Of a DNA stretch of 40,176 bases, positions 25,922 through 38,584 are shown piece by piece. A model generated the notes under the pieces. It did no database searches. It had not been told where the DNA came from and worked only from the letters and a program-made list of their open reading frames with translations. The translations under genes were made by a program, and so were the position numbers. Position 1 is the first letter of the stretch, and each line of letters starts with the position of its first letter. Where the stretch lies: the NCBI GenBank assembly GCA_013154005.1, contig JAADDK010000065.1, positions 1 to 40,176 of the forward strand, given 5' to 3'. Origin of the DNA: Methanobacteriota archaeon. Lineage in GTDB: Archaea > Thermoplasmatota > Thermoplasmata > Thermoplasmatales > Aciduliprofundaceae.

Positions 25922-26694
25922 TCTATCACCTTCTTCATCTCTTCACTGGCCAGTGCAAACACGTTTTTGCGGTCATCGAATTTGAGTTCCATCTCCAGGG
26001 GGGACAGCGTATCATCCAGTACCAGTCCACCAGCTTCTTTTACAATAAGATATGAAGCAGCGAGATCAACGATGCGGAGTGCTCCCCCCTCTGCAAATCC
26101 GTAATGAAACAGATCCGCTATGCCATCTGCCACCATAACCATTTCCAGAGATGCGCACCCCATATCTCTTACCCTTCGCGATTTTTTTGCAAGTCTGTAT
26201 GCTTTTTCCCATGCTTTTCTGCCCATGTACAGCACGAAAAGTCCCGTGCCGGGACGCACTTTGATGGGGCTGCCATCTTTATATGCCCCCCGTCCGCGCA
26301 CTGCCCAGTACTCGGTTCCAGTGGGTATATTTTTCACCAGCGCGTACTCCACGTCCTTGAGTGTGCCGGAAGTTATGGCAAGAGACACACTGAAGAACGG
26401 TATCCCCGATTCGGCGTTGTTCGAGCCGTCCACCGGGTCCATTATCAGGGTTCTGGTGTATCCCCTTTTCAGATGTCCCGCCTCTTCCGTGAATATGTTG
26501 AACGGCAGGTTATTGTTCTCAATGTAATTTATAATTTTGTCCTCCACAGTAATATCGATGAGTGAGGATCTGTGACCATATGCGCCGTCTCGCACTTTTT
26601 TAGCGGAGTCTTTACCGTATTTTTTTATGGTTCTGAGTGCCGTTTTACTGGCAAGGTTTGCAATGTTTCTGAGAATTTCGATGTAATCTTGCAT
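25918..26694 (-). CDS. Inositol monophosphatase-family phosphatase (possible NADP phosphatase)
   Basis: A 258-residue Mg-dependent, Li-sensitive-type phosphatase. Metal ligands are in FTEEAGH near residue 69 and MDPVDGSNNAESG near 86, with the distal aspartate in RIVDLAASYLIVKEAGGLV. Archaeal members act on inositol-1-phosphate, fructose-1,6-bisphosphate or NADP. The 4-nt overlap with nadK favours a role in NADP/NAD balance, by inference. It is the first gene of a three-gene operon; its own TATA box is weak. Confidence 0.85.
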   Translation of the reverse strand: MQDYIEILRNIANLASKTALRTIKKYGKDSAKKVRDGAYGHRSSLIDITVEDKIINYIENNNLPFNIFTEEAGHLKRGYTRTLIMDPVDGSNNAESGIPFFSVSLAITSGTLKDVEYALVKNIPTGTEYWAVRGRGAYKDGSPIKVRPGTGLFVLYMGRKAWEKAYRLAKKSRRVRDMGCASLEMVMVADGIADLFHYGFAEGGALRIVDLAASYLIVKEAGGLVLDDTLSPLEMELKFDDRKNVFALASEEMKKVIE

Positions 26695-26699
26695 GATAT

Positions 26700-26920
26700 C
26701 GGTATGCTCTCGCTGCTATTTGTTTTTTTCCAAGTGTTATTTATGAGTTTTTAAGAACGATTTTAACTTTGCTAAAAAATAATAAGCACCTTATATCTAT
26801 GTTTTGAAGAGGTATGCTTGTTACTTCAAAACTTTGAATTTTACGGAAGATTTACTTTTGCCTCATGCTTATTTATTTTTTGAATCGTATTTTCAAAATT
26901 TTTCGCGATTGAGGGACAAA
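26700..26920. other. A+T-rich intergenic region upstream of tRNA-Lys
   Basis: About 220 nt without a convincing ORF. It contains T-rich runs, a 6-bp inverted repeat TTCAAA-AC-TTTGAA at 26825-26838 and promoter elements for both flanking units. No RNA gene was recognised in it. Confidence 0.4.
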
Positions 26921-26921
26921 C

Positions 26922-26929
26922 TTTAAATA
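26922..26929 (+). promoter_or_regulatory. TATA box of tRNA-Lys and probably the RNA polymerase operon
   Basis: TTTAAATA predicts a start near 26952, 9 nt before the mature tRNA. No other TATA-like element lies between the tRNA and rpoH, 23 nt apart. Confidence 0.55.
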
Positions 26930-26960
26930 TAACTCATATATGTAGGCACAAGTCCGAAGT

Positions 26961-27034
26961 GGGCCTGTAGCTCAGCTTGGTAGAGCACCTGGCTTTTAAC
27001 CAGGTGGTCCGGGGTTCGATTCCCCGCAGGCCCG
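26961..27034 (+). tRNA. tRNA-Lys (anticodon TTT)
   Basis: A 74-nt cloverleaf: acceptor GGGCCTG/CAGGCCC, D arm with AGCTCAGCTTGGTAGAGC, anticodon stem CCTGG/CCAGG around CTTTTAA, T arm CGGGG-TTCGATT-CCCCG, discriminator G. No intron; CCA not encoded. It lies 23 nt upstream of rpoH on the same strand. Confidence 0.96.
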
Positions 27035-27057
27035 TGTCCTCATGAGGTGATGAAAAG

Positions 27058-27309
27058 ATGAGATTCAATGTGCTCGAGCACGAGCTTGTTCCGGAGCATT
27101 ATTTGGTGCCAGCGGAAGAGGAGGATAAAATTTTAAAGGAGCTTGGGGCTAAAAAAGAAAATCTTCCCAAGATTCGGAAAAGCGATCCAGTGCTCAGAAT
27201 CCTTGAGCGCAATTACGGGCATATCCCCATCGGAAGCCTTATAAAAATCGTGAGAAAAAGCCCCACTGCTGGTAGAATTGTGGTTTATCGAGTTGTGGTT
27301 AGGGACTAA
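27058..27309 (+). CDS. rpoH: RNA polymerase subunit H
   Basis: An 83-residue archaeal counterpart of the Rpb5 C-terminal domain, sitting at the downstream DNA jaw. Recognised by VLEHELVPEHYLV, LPKIRKSDPVLR and a terminal AGRIVVYRVVV. The Shine-Dalgarno site AGGTGATG precedes the ATG and lies within a 10-bp palindrome CCTCATGAGG. It starts only 23 nt after tRNA-Lys and 14 nt before rpoB, in the conserved H-B-A'-A'' order. Confidence 0.95.
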   Translation: MRFNVLEHELVPEHYLVPAEEEDKILKELGAKKENLPKIRKSDPVLRILERNYGHIPIGSLIKIVRKSPTAGRIVVYRVVVRD

Positions 27310-27323
27310 AAAGGTGAAATGTT

Positions 27324-30300
27324 ATGAGAAGTATTGTGGATTCCCTGTTTAAAAAGAGTGTTGTCAATCACCACATTGCGTCGTACAATGATCTGATTCC
27401 AACGCCGGACAATCTGAACAACATAATGCAGCAGATTGTGGATAGCACCAAAGTGACTGATGAGGATCCTCCGGGTATGATAACACTGGATCCCACCAAA
27501 ACGGGTGGCAGAATAATCAGAATAAAGTTTGGTCGTGATGTGCAGGGTGATGGAAAGAAGGCCATGCAGCCCACCATAAGAATAGGCAAGCCAGAAATAA
27601 AAGAAGCCACCGGCGCCACGGTGCAGATTACACCCATGGAAGCGAGATTGAGGGACATGAGTTATCTGGCACCCATATATCTGGATGTAATCATAGAGGA
27701 GTGCGATGCTGATGGTGTGTGCACGGAAAAGGAGCCTGAGAGTATAAAAATCGGCGATTTTCCGGTGATGGTAAAATCCAAAATATGCACAATTCATGAA
27801 GATAATATAGATGCATATCTGGAGGACATATCAAAAGATAAAAGTATTCTGAACCTGCCATATCGTGAGAAACTTCAGTATGTGGGTGAGGACCCGGACG
27901 ACCCCGGCGGTTATTTCATTGTCGGGGGCAGCGAGCGCGTGCTTGTATCTCTAGAGGACCTTGCACCCAACCGCGTGCTGGTCGAGAAGGAAGAAAAGTA
28001 CAACACGGTTATTGAGGTAGCGAAGGTGTTCTCCCAGCGGGGCGGGTATCGGGCGCTCACAACGCTCGAGAAGAAGGCAGACGGTATTTTGATGGTGTCA
28101 GTGCCCGCGGTGGCGGGTAGTGTGCCACTCATCGTGATAATGAAGGCGCTGGGGCTTGAGCGCGATGATGAGATATACAAATCCATAGTGAGCCATGAGA
28201 AGATGAGCGTCATTGTGATGGCGAATATAGAAGAAGCGGAGAACAAGGACCTGTTCCCTCCCAACGGCATAAGAACGCAGAAAGACGCAATTGCGTATCT
28301 TGAAAAGCGATTCGCTGCCGGACAGGCCAAAGAGTACAGAGAGAAGAGAATCTCGCAGATTCTGGATACTTCGCTTCTGCCCCATCTGGGTGTCAGCCAG
28401 GAGGATAGAATCAAGAAAGCTTACTATCTCGGGAGAATGGCCCGGCGCGTGCTGGAGCTGCATCTAGGGTTGCGCAAGGCGGACGACAAGGATCATCTGG
28501 CAAATAAGAGAATGAAACTATCCGGCGATTTGCTGGAAGAGATGTTCCGTACCGCTTTTGAAGCGCTAATGAAGGACCTTAAATACCAGCTTGAGCGCAC
28601 GTACAATCGCAAGAAAGGTATCAGAGCGCGTGCTGCGGTGCGTCAGGACGTGCTCACTCAGAAGATAATGCACGCGATGAGCACCGGCAACTGGGTTGGC
28701 GGAAGAACGGGTGTATCGCAGTTGCTGGACCGCACCTCGCATATGAGCACGCTCAGCCATCTCAGGCGCGTTATCTCGCCACTCACTCGCTCTCAGCCGC
28801 ACTTTGAAGCAAGAGACCTGCACCCTACGCAGTGGGGTCGGTTGTGTCCCAACGAAACTCCCGAAGGTCAGAACTGCGGTCTGGTCAAGAATGCCGCGCT
28901 GATTATTGACGTCTCCGAGGGGTATCCCGAAGAGGGTGTGATGAAGATTCTTCGCAGTCTGGGCCTGAAACAGATGGACACCGAGAAGGAAGGTTATTCA
29001 CGCGTTTACCTTAACGGTAATCTGGTGGGCTACGTGCGCGATGGTGCCGAGCTCACCACTGAGATACGCAACAGGCGCAGAAAAGGACTGATTTCGCATC
29101 AGATAAATATTCGCTATGATGCTTCCACAGATGAAGTAATCATAAACTCGGACCGTGGCAGGATACGCAGACCTCTGCTGGTTGTGGAGGATAGGAAGAT
29201 TAAGTACACAAGCAAGGTTCGTGAGAGGCTCAGGCAGGGCAAGATTGCCGTGGAGGACCTGGTAAAAGACGGCATTATTGAATGGATAGATGCGGAAGAG
29301 GAAGAGAACAGTTATATTGCAGTGTACCCGTACGATGTGCCAGAGCGCTGCCCGCACTGTGAGCGTGCGCTGGGCCGTAATGACGTGGAGTGGGTGAATC
29401 CGGGAGAGGATAGCATAGTGCTCAGATGCAAGCACTGCGGGCACACTTTCGAGGTGGAGAATCTCATCACCGAGGAGCACACGCATCTAGAGATTGATCC
29501 ACTCCTGATTCTGGGCGCCATTGCCGGGTGCATTCCGTATCCGCATCATAACTCGTCGCCCCGTATCACCATGGGTGCGGCGATGATGAAGCAGTCGCTG
29601 GGCTTGCCGAGCGCAAATTACAGGCGCAGGCCCGACACGCGCGGGCATCTGCTGCATTATCCGCAGGCGCCGCTGGTAAAGACCAAGACCATGGATTTCG
29701 TGAATTTCATGCATCGGCCCGGCGGCCAGAACGCTGTGGTGGCGGTCATCTCGTATCACGGTTATAACATGCAGGACGCCATAGTGATGAACAAAGCATC
29801 TGTGGATCGCGGGTTCGGACGCAGCACATTTTTCAGGACTTACAAGAGCGAAGAGCGCAGATATCCAGGCGGGCAGGAAGATAGATTTGAGATTCCGAGC
29901 CCGGACGTGCGCGGCGCCATGACCGAGGACAAATATCGACTGCTCAACGAGGATGGTATAATCTCGCCAGAAGTGTATGTGCGTGGTGGAGATGTGCTTA
30001 TTGGTAAGACCTCGCCACCCCGATTCCTTGATGAGGAGATGGAACTGCTGGGTCCGCAGAAGCGCAGAGAGAGCAGTGTGACGATGCGTGCAGAAGAGGA
30101 GGGCTGGGTTGATTCCGTGCTGCTCACTGTGAGCGAAAACAATTCCCGGCTTGTGAAGGTTAAGGTTCGCGATGAGCGCATTCCAGAGCTGGGAGATAAG
30201 TTTGCATCGCGCCATGGCCAGAAAGGTGTGGTGGGTGCGCTGGTGCCACAGGAGGATATGCCGTTCACCGAGAGCGGAGTGATTCCTGATTTAATCATCA

Positions 30301-30931
30301 ATCCCCACGCAATTCCTTCGAGAATGACCGTGGGCCACGTCCTTGAGATGATTGGTGGCAAGGTGGGCTCTCTTGAAGGCAGATTTGTGGACGGCACCGT
30401 GTTCAGCGGCGAGCCTGAAAAATCGCTTCGTGAGGCGCTGGTGCGCCACGGATTCAAGCACACCGGTCGCGAGATAATGTACGACGGCATAACAGGCAAG
30501 AAAATCGAGGCGGACATATTCGTGGGTGTGATTTATTACCAGAAACTGCATCACATGGTTGCGGGCAAGTTCCATGCACGCTCGCGCGGCCCTGTGCAGA
30601 TCCTGACCAGACAGCCCACCGAGGGTCGCTCGAGGCAGGGCGGTCTCAGGTTCGGAGAGATGGAGCGCGACACCCTGATCGGCCATGGTGCAGCCATGGT
30701 AATAAAGGATAGGCTACTCGATAACTCTGACGGCGTGGTGCTGTACGTGTGCGGCAATCCTGAGTGCGGACACGTGGCCATATACGATCGTAAGAAGGGC
30801 ATACTTCGCTGTCCCGTGTGCGGAAACACAACTAACATTTATCCGATAGAGACGAGCTATGCGTTCAAGCTGATGCGCGACGAGCTTGCCTCACTTGGCG
30901 TGATTATGCGTTTAAAGGTAGGTGAGATGAA

Positions 30932-30935
<4 letters not shown>
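27324..30935 (+). CDS. rpoB: RNA polymerase subunit B (undivided)
   Basis: A 1203-residue, full-length second-largest subunit, not split into B' and B'' as in many methanogens and halophiles. It contains [62 protein letters not shown] and the C-terminal zinc ribbon with CPVCGNT. Near residues 672-718 there is an extra segment with CPHC (676/679) and CKHC (702/705), just before [14 protein letters not shown] regard it as a lineage-specific zinc-ribbon-like insertion. AAAAAGGTGAA precedes the ATG. The end overlaps rpoA1 by 4 nt. Confidence 0.97.
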
Positions 30936-35175
<4,240 letters not shown>

Positions 35176-35181
35176 TGATAA

Positions 35182-35460
35182 ATGAAAAGAGAAGTGCTAG
35201 CAAAGGAAATGAAGAAGATAATGAAGACGGGAAAGATATATCTGGGTATGCGTCAGGCAGAGCGTGCCATAAAGAATGGCGAGGCAAAGCTGCTCATAGT
35301 GGCCAACAACGCACCAGAAGTGCCAGAGGCAAGTGTACCTATCATAAAACTGGATGGTGATGGGTTTGAGCTGGGTGCACTGTGCGGCAAGCCGTTCAGC
35401 GTGGCGATAGTCACAGTGGTATCCGAGGGCGAGGGTAAATTAAGCAGTATGGTGAAGTGA
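35182..35460 (+). CDS. rpl30e: Large ribosomal subunit protein eL30
   Basis: A 92-residue L7Ae-superfamily protein with KTGKIYLGMRQAERAIKNGEAKLLIVANN and the C-terminal ELGALCGKPFSVAIVTV. This is the standard gene after rpoA2 in archaeal RNA polymerase operons. GAGGTGATGATAA precedes the ATG, 6 nt after the rpoA2 stop. nusA starts just after its stop. Confidence 0.95.
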   Translation: MKREVLAKEMKKIMKTGKIYLGMRQAERAIKNGEAKLLIVANNAPEVPEASVPIIKLDGDGFELGALCGKPFSVAIVTVVSEGEGKLSSMVK

Positions 35461-35462
35461 AG

Positions 35463-35885
35463 ATGAATATAACCCTGAACGCACAGACACTCAGATACAT
35501 TTCTATTTTTGAAGCGGCAACCAATGCCGAAGTGAAAGATTGCATTGAGAAAGAGGATACGATTATATTCATAGTGCAGCCGCATAACATAAAGAAGGTG
35601 CTCGTGAATCACGGTGAGAAAATACAGACGTTGCGTAAAATGCTGCAGAAAAACGTGATTGTTTACGAGTATTCTCCCGATGTGGTGCGCTTTACCAGAA
35701 ACGTGTTTCGGAGATACGGGGTGAAAAATGTAAAGGTGACCAACGAGAATGGTGAGTTCAGCTTGATAGTGTATGTTGACCAGAAAGAGAAGGCAAGAGC
35801 AATCGGCAGAGACGGAAAAAATCTGCGTCTTGCACGGGAAATTATAGGCAGGCATTTTCCCATAAAAAGTATAATAATAATGTGA
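35463..35885 (+). CDS. nusA: NusA-like KH-domain protein
   Basis: A 140-residue archaeal NusA, which has the two KH domains but not the S1 or N-terminal domains of bacterial NusA. Seen are EKEDTIIFIVQPHNIKKVL and the GxxG-bearing loop KARAIGRDGKNLRLAREIIG in the second KH. It probably acts in transcription elongation or termination. ATG 35463 is preferred to GTG 35457 because GGTGA lies 7 nt before it. In many archaea rps12 follows directly; here a small unknown gene does. Confidence 0.93.
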   Translation: MNITLNAQTLRYISIFEAATNAEVKDCIEKEDTIIFIVQPHNIKKVLVNHGEKIQTLRKMLQKNVIVYEYSPDVVRFTRNVFRRYGVKNVKVTNENGEFSLIVYVDQKEKARAIGRDGKNLRLAREIIGRHFPIKSIIIM

Positions 35886-35895
35886 GGTGGTCGGT

Positions 35896-36114
35896 ATGAA
35901 GATGTTTATTAAGCTGTTTTTCAGCGCGGAGGGCCCAAATCCCTTGGAGATACTTAGGAAAATACAGGGGCTGGGTTTTCAGCCGGTGTTTGGGCAGTAT
36001 GATCTGGTGCGGGAGGTTAAAGATATCGACGAGTATATCCATGTGGTGGAGGAGCTGCACAACTCGCTGAGAGGTACGAAAGTATTTTATAATCTATACT
36101 CCACGAAGGAGTAG
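35896..36114 (+). CDS. Small conserved-looking protein downstream of nusA
   Basis: A 72-residue alpha/beta protein (MKMFIKLFFSAEGPNPLEIL, then GLGFQPVFGQYDLVREVKD) with a strand-helix-strand layout like small ferredoxin-fold ligand-binding domains. Family not recognised. GAGGTGGT lies 6 nt before ATG 35896; the track's 35887 GTG is within that site. It is the last gene of the RNA polymerase operon, 10 nt after nusA, and overlaps the convergent Nudix gene by 21 nt. Confidence 0.7.
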   Translation: MKMFIKLFFSAEGPNPLEILRKIQGLGFQPVFGQYDLVREVKDIDEYIHVVEELHNSLRGTKVFYNLYSTKE

Positions 36115-36801
36115 ATAGTCTTTTATTATTTTACCGTGGTCAAAGGCGAGTTTGGGCAGGTTATTTAGGGGTATGAATTTTACTCCAGCAGCATCATCAC
36201 CGCTTTTCAGTTTTCCGCCGATTTTTTTCACCTCGTAAGCCACGGTTACTGTGTGGTCCCGCGGGTCTCTATTGGGATCAGAGTACACGCCTACCAGTTT
36301 GGTGACTTTTATATCCAACCCGGTCTCTTCTTTCATTTCTCTGACCGCTGCATCTTCGGTTTTTTCTCCATATTCCACAAATCCTCCGGGTAGCGCGTAC
36401 ATGCCTTTGAACGGCTCGCGTTTTCGCTGAATGAGCAGAATTTTATCCTTTTCCACTAAAATCATATCCACTGTGAGTGAGGGCTTGATGTACGGGTGCT
36501 TGCTTACGTACCTGAACACTTTATCGTATTTTTCGTATTCTTCTATCAATTTCTTGCCCGCCGGGGTGAGATGCGATTCCCCGCCTCCCTTGCCTCCACG
36601 GGCTGAGGCTATGATCTCCGTGCCCGTGTTTTCTTCAATTTCTTTAATCAGGCCCCAGGCATGACGATATGACATGCCCAGCTCTATGGCCGCCTGTCTC
36701 AAACTTCCCAGCTTTTCGATATTTTTCAGAAGGAGATAACCACCCTGTCCGAATATGTAACCGTTCCTGCCCTCGAACCAGAACTTATATTTCAGTTCCA
36801 T
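36094..36801 (-). CDS. ModE-type HTH fused to an ADP-ribose pyrophosphatase-like Nudix domain
   Basis: A 235-residue two-domain protein. Residues 1 to about 100 match the ModE/LysR-type winged helix: LGSLRQAAIELGMSYRHAW, then GGKGGGESHLTPAGKKLI. Residues about 107-235 are a Nudix hydrolase with the full box GGFVEYGEKTEDAAVREM plus KEETGL, and SDPNRDPRDHTVTVAYEV as in ADP-ribose pyrophosphatases. It may be a regulator sensing a nucleotide or NAD-derived ligand, by inference. The start is ATG 36801, not 36873, because TTTAAAAT on the minus strand is centred 26 nt upstream. Confidence 0.88.
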   Translation of the reverse strand: MELKYKFWFEGRNGYIFGQGGYLLLKNIEKLGSLRQAAIELGMSYRHAWGLIKEIEENTGTEIIASARGGKGGGESHLTPAGKKLIEEYEKYDKVFRYVSKHPYIKPSLTVDMILVEKDKILLIQRKREPFKGMYALPGGFVEYGEKTEDAAVREMKEETGLDIKVTKLVGVYSDPNRDPRDHTVTVAYEVKKIGGKLKSGDDAAGVKFIPLNNLPKLAFDHGKIIKDYLLLRGV

Positions 36802-36823
36802 AATTCGCAAATGCATTGCTGCA

Positions 36824-36831
36824 ATTTTAAA
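36824..36831 (-). promoter_or_regulatory. TATA box of the HTH-Nudix gene
   Basis: TTTAAAAT on the minus strand is centred 26 nt before ATG 36801. This supports a leaderless start. Confidence 0.55.
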
Positions 36832-36853
36832 GTTTCTAAAAAAGGAAAAAAGA

Positions 36854-37192
36854 TTACTGTTTGAAATCTTCAATTGCTTTCATCAACGGAATGAGATGCA
36901 TCAGTGCAGGGCCTCCGGCCATCATTACTGCCACAAATCCCGCTTCAATCAGTTCATCGGGCGTGGCTCCTGCCTGCAGCGCGTTCTTGGTATGGAATAC
37001 TATGCACCATTCGCAGCCTGTGGCAATGCCCAGAGCCATGGCAATGAGCTCCTTCGTCTTTGTATCAAGCGCCTTTTCACTAATTACCCGTCGAAGAAAC
37101 GACATGAACGAGCCGGTCTCCTGAGGATACTTTTCACTGAGGGCCTTCAGATATTTTTCTATCTCTTCGAGTTTCTCCTGCGAATTTTCCAT
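36854..37192 (-). CDS. Carboxymuconolactone decarboxylase/AhpD-family protein
   Basis: A 112-residue all-helical protein with the redox motif GCEWCIVFHTKNA (CxxCxxxH) near residue 60 and the following ALQAGATPDELIEAGFVAV. AhpD-like proteins reduce peroxidase partners or act as thiol-disulfide enzymes, so a peroxide or redox role is likely. ATG 37192 is preferred to the track's 37201 GTG, which lies in the AGGTGA Shine-Dalgarno site. A TTAAATATTG element upstream on the minus strand serves as its promoter. Confidence 0.9.
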   Translation of the reverse strand: MENSQEKLEEIEKYLKALSEKYPQETGSFMSFLRRVISEKALDTKTKELIAMALGIATGCEWCIVFHTKNALQAGATPDELIEAGFVAVMMAGGPALMHLIPLMKAIEDFKQ

Positions 37193-37233
37193 ATTATTCA
37201 CCTCATTTAACCATAATACGACACAATATTTAA

Positions 37234-37266
37234 GAATTTCGTTTTTTTATTTACGAATTTCGTTTT
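37234..37266. repeat. Direct repeat GAATTTCGTTTT, two copies 21 bp apart
   Basis: The 12-mer occurs at 37234-37245 and 37255-37266. The 21-bp period is two helical turns. It lies between the divergent ahpD-like and MFS promoters, with one copy next to the ahpD TATA element. Candidate shared operator. Confidence 0.4.
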
Positions 37267-37294
37267 ATGGCTGCGTCAGGAATTTGATAAACTG

Positions 37295-37302
37295 TTATAT
37301 AC
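37295..37302 (+). promoter_or_regulatory. TATA box of the MFS transporter gene
   Basis: TTATATAC predicts a start near 37325, close to ATG 37320/GTG 37323. It argues against the track start at 37284. Confidence 0.45.
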
Positions 37303-37319
37303 TCATTCATCGATGCCGA

Positions 37320-38555
37320 ATGGTGATCCTGAAAGACAGGATGTTTTACAAGTTCTCCGCATACGGATTCTTGAAAAATCTCAGGCTGTTTGAGCCGTTC
37401 CTCATTCTGTTCTTTCTCAGCTCTGGATTATCTTACACGGATATCGGTATTCTTTACGCCACCGCGGAGATTTCCACCAATCTTGCCGAGATTCCCACGG
37501 GTATATATGCGGATATATTTGGACGGCGTAAGTCCATGCTGATGGGATTTGGGGCGTATCTGGTGACATTTTCATTGTTTTATCTCACTTCTAATTTCTA
37601 CGTTTTTTTAGTGGCGATGGTGCTCTACGGAATCGGCGATGCTTTTCGTTCCGGAACGCATAAGGCGATGATTTTAGAGTATCTGAAAATTAAGAATATG
37701 ATGGACAAGAAGGTAGAATACTATGGGAGCACGCGTGCTGCCTCGCAGTTCGGCTCTGCAATAAACTCGCTTCTCGCAGGACTAATCGTTTTTTACACGG
37801 GCGATTATCATCTTATATTTCTGATTACCATCATTCCGTACGTGGCAGATTTTATCAATCTGGCCACTTACCCGAAGGAGCTGGACGGAGATATAATAAA
37901 AAATAAGCGTCGTGATTTTCGCAAACAGGTTCGCGCTACGTTCTCGGATTTTGCAGCAATGTTCAAAAATAAATTTGCATTTAAAGCGCTTCTCAATTCT
38001 GCAGTGTTCGATGCGGGGTTCAAGTCCTCGAAGGATTATTTACAGCCAATTTTGCAGTCGTTTGCACTCTCTCTCCCGGTGCTTCTTTACATGAGCGGCG
38101 ATGAAAGAACCGCAATAGTTGTTGGCATTGTGTACTTTTTCCTGTATCTGCTTTCGAGCTATGCGTCCAAGAAGGCGCACGTGGTTGTGAAGAAAGTTAA
38201 GAATATTGTGTTTGCAATAAATATCATATTCGTTCTCGGCACTCTGTTCATCATGTTTGCAGGACTTGCATACGCGTTCGAGCTGTTTCTCTTGTCCATT
38301 GTTCTATTTATCTCTCTACACGTGCTCTTCAACATGCGCAGGCCCATGAATGTAAGCTATGTGAGCGATAAGATTTCGTCAAGGGTTATGGCTTCCGGGT
38401 TGAGTGTGGAGTCGCAGATGAAGATGATATTCTCCGCCACGTTTTCCTTCCTTATCGGGTTCTTTGCCGATAAGTTTGGAGTGGGACACGCGCTTTTTAT
38501 AGTGGGCATGCTCATTCTTATAATCTTTCCGCTGGCGTATCTGCGTGAAGAGTAA
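37320..38555 (+). CDS. Major facilitator superfamily transporter
   Basis: A 411-residue membrane protein with about 11-12 predicted helices. Loop 2-3 has the MFS signature form EIPTGIYADIFGRRKSMLMGF, and a related FFADKFGVGHALF appears before the last helices. It looks like a drug/proton antiporter-type MFS member, but the substrate is unknown. ATG 37320 (MVILKDRMFYKFS) fits the TATA box; ATG 37341 is an alternative. It is divergent from the ahpD-like gene across a possible operator. Confidence 0.85.
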   Translation: MVILKDRMFYKFSAYGFLKNLRLFEPFLILFFLSSGLSYTDIGILYATAEISTNLAEIPTGIYADIFGRRKSMLMGFGAYLVTFSLFYLTSNFYVFLVAMVLYGIGDAFRSGTHKAMILEYLKIKNMMDKKVEYYGSTRAASQFGSAINSLLAGLIVFYTGDYHLIFLITIIPYVADFINLATYPKELDGDIIKNKRRDFRKQVRATFSDFAAMFKNKFAFKALLNSAVFDAGFKSSKDYLQPILQSFALSLPVLLYMSGDERTAIVVGIVYFFLYLLSSYASKKAHVVVKKVKNIVFAINIIFVLGTLFIMFAGLAYAFELFLLSIVLFISLHVLFNMRRPMNVSYVSDKISSRVMASGLSVESQMKMIFSATFSFLIGFFADKFGVGHALFIVGMLILIIFPLAYLREE

Positions 38556-38563
38556 ATTTAAAC
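38556..38563 (+). promoter_or_regulatory. TATA box of the gamma carbonic anhydrase-like gene
   Basis: ATTTAAAC is centred about 26 nt before ATG 38585, just after the MFS stop codon. Leaderless mRNA expected. Confidence 0.5.
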
Positions 38564-38584
38564 TTCTCTTTCACATGCCCCCAT

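Noticed and set aside
26825-26838. TTCAAA-AC-TTTGAA as a terminator or RNA element
   Set aside because: Too short and A+T-rich, with a 2-nt loop; expected by chance in such sequence.
27038-27047. CCTCATGAGG as a hairpin or riboswitch before rpoH
   Set aside because: It is a 10-bp palindrome with no loop, so it would form only a weak structure; it is more simply the Shine-Dalgarno region.
29487-30517. Long minus-strand ORFs opposite rpoB
   Set aside because: Shadow frames of rpoB with biased composition and no initiation signals.
37234-37266. CRISPR-like repeat-spacer structure
   Set aside because: Only two 12-bp copies with a 9-bp gap; no array was found anywhere in the window.
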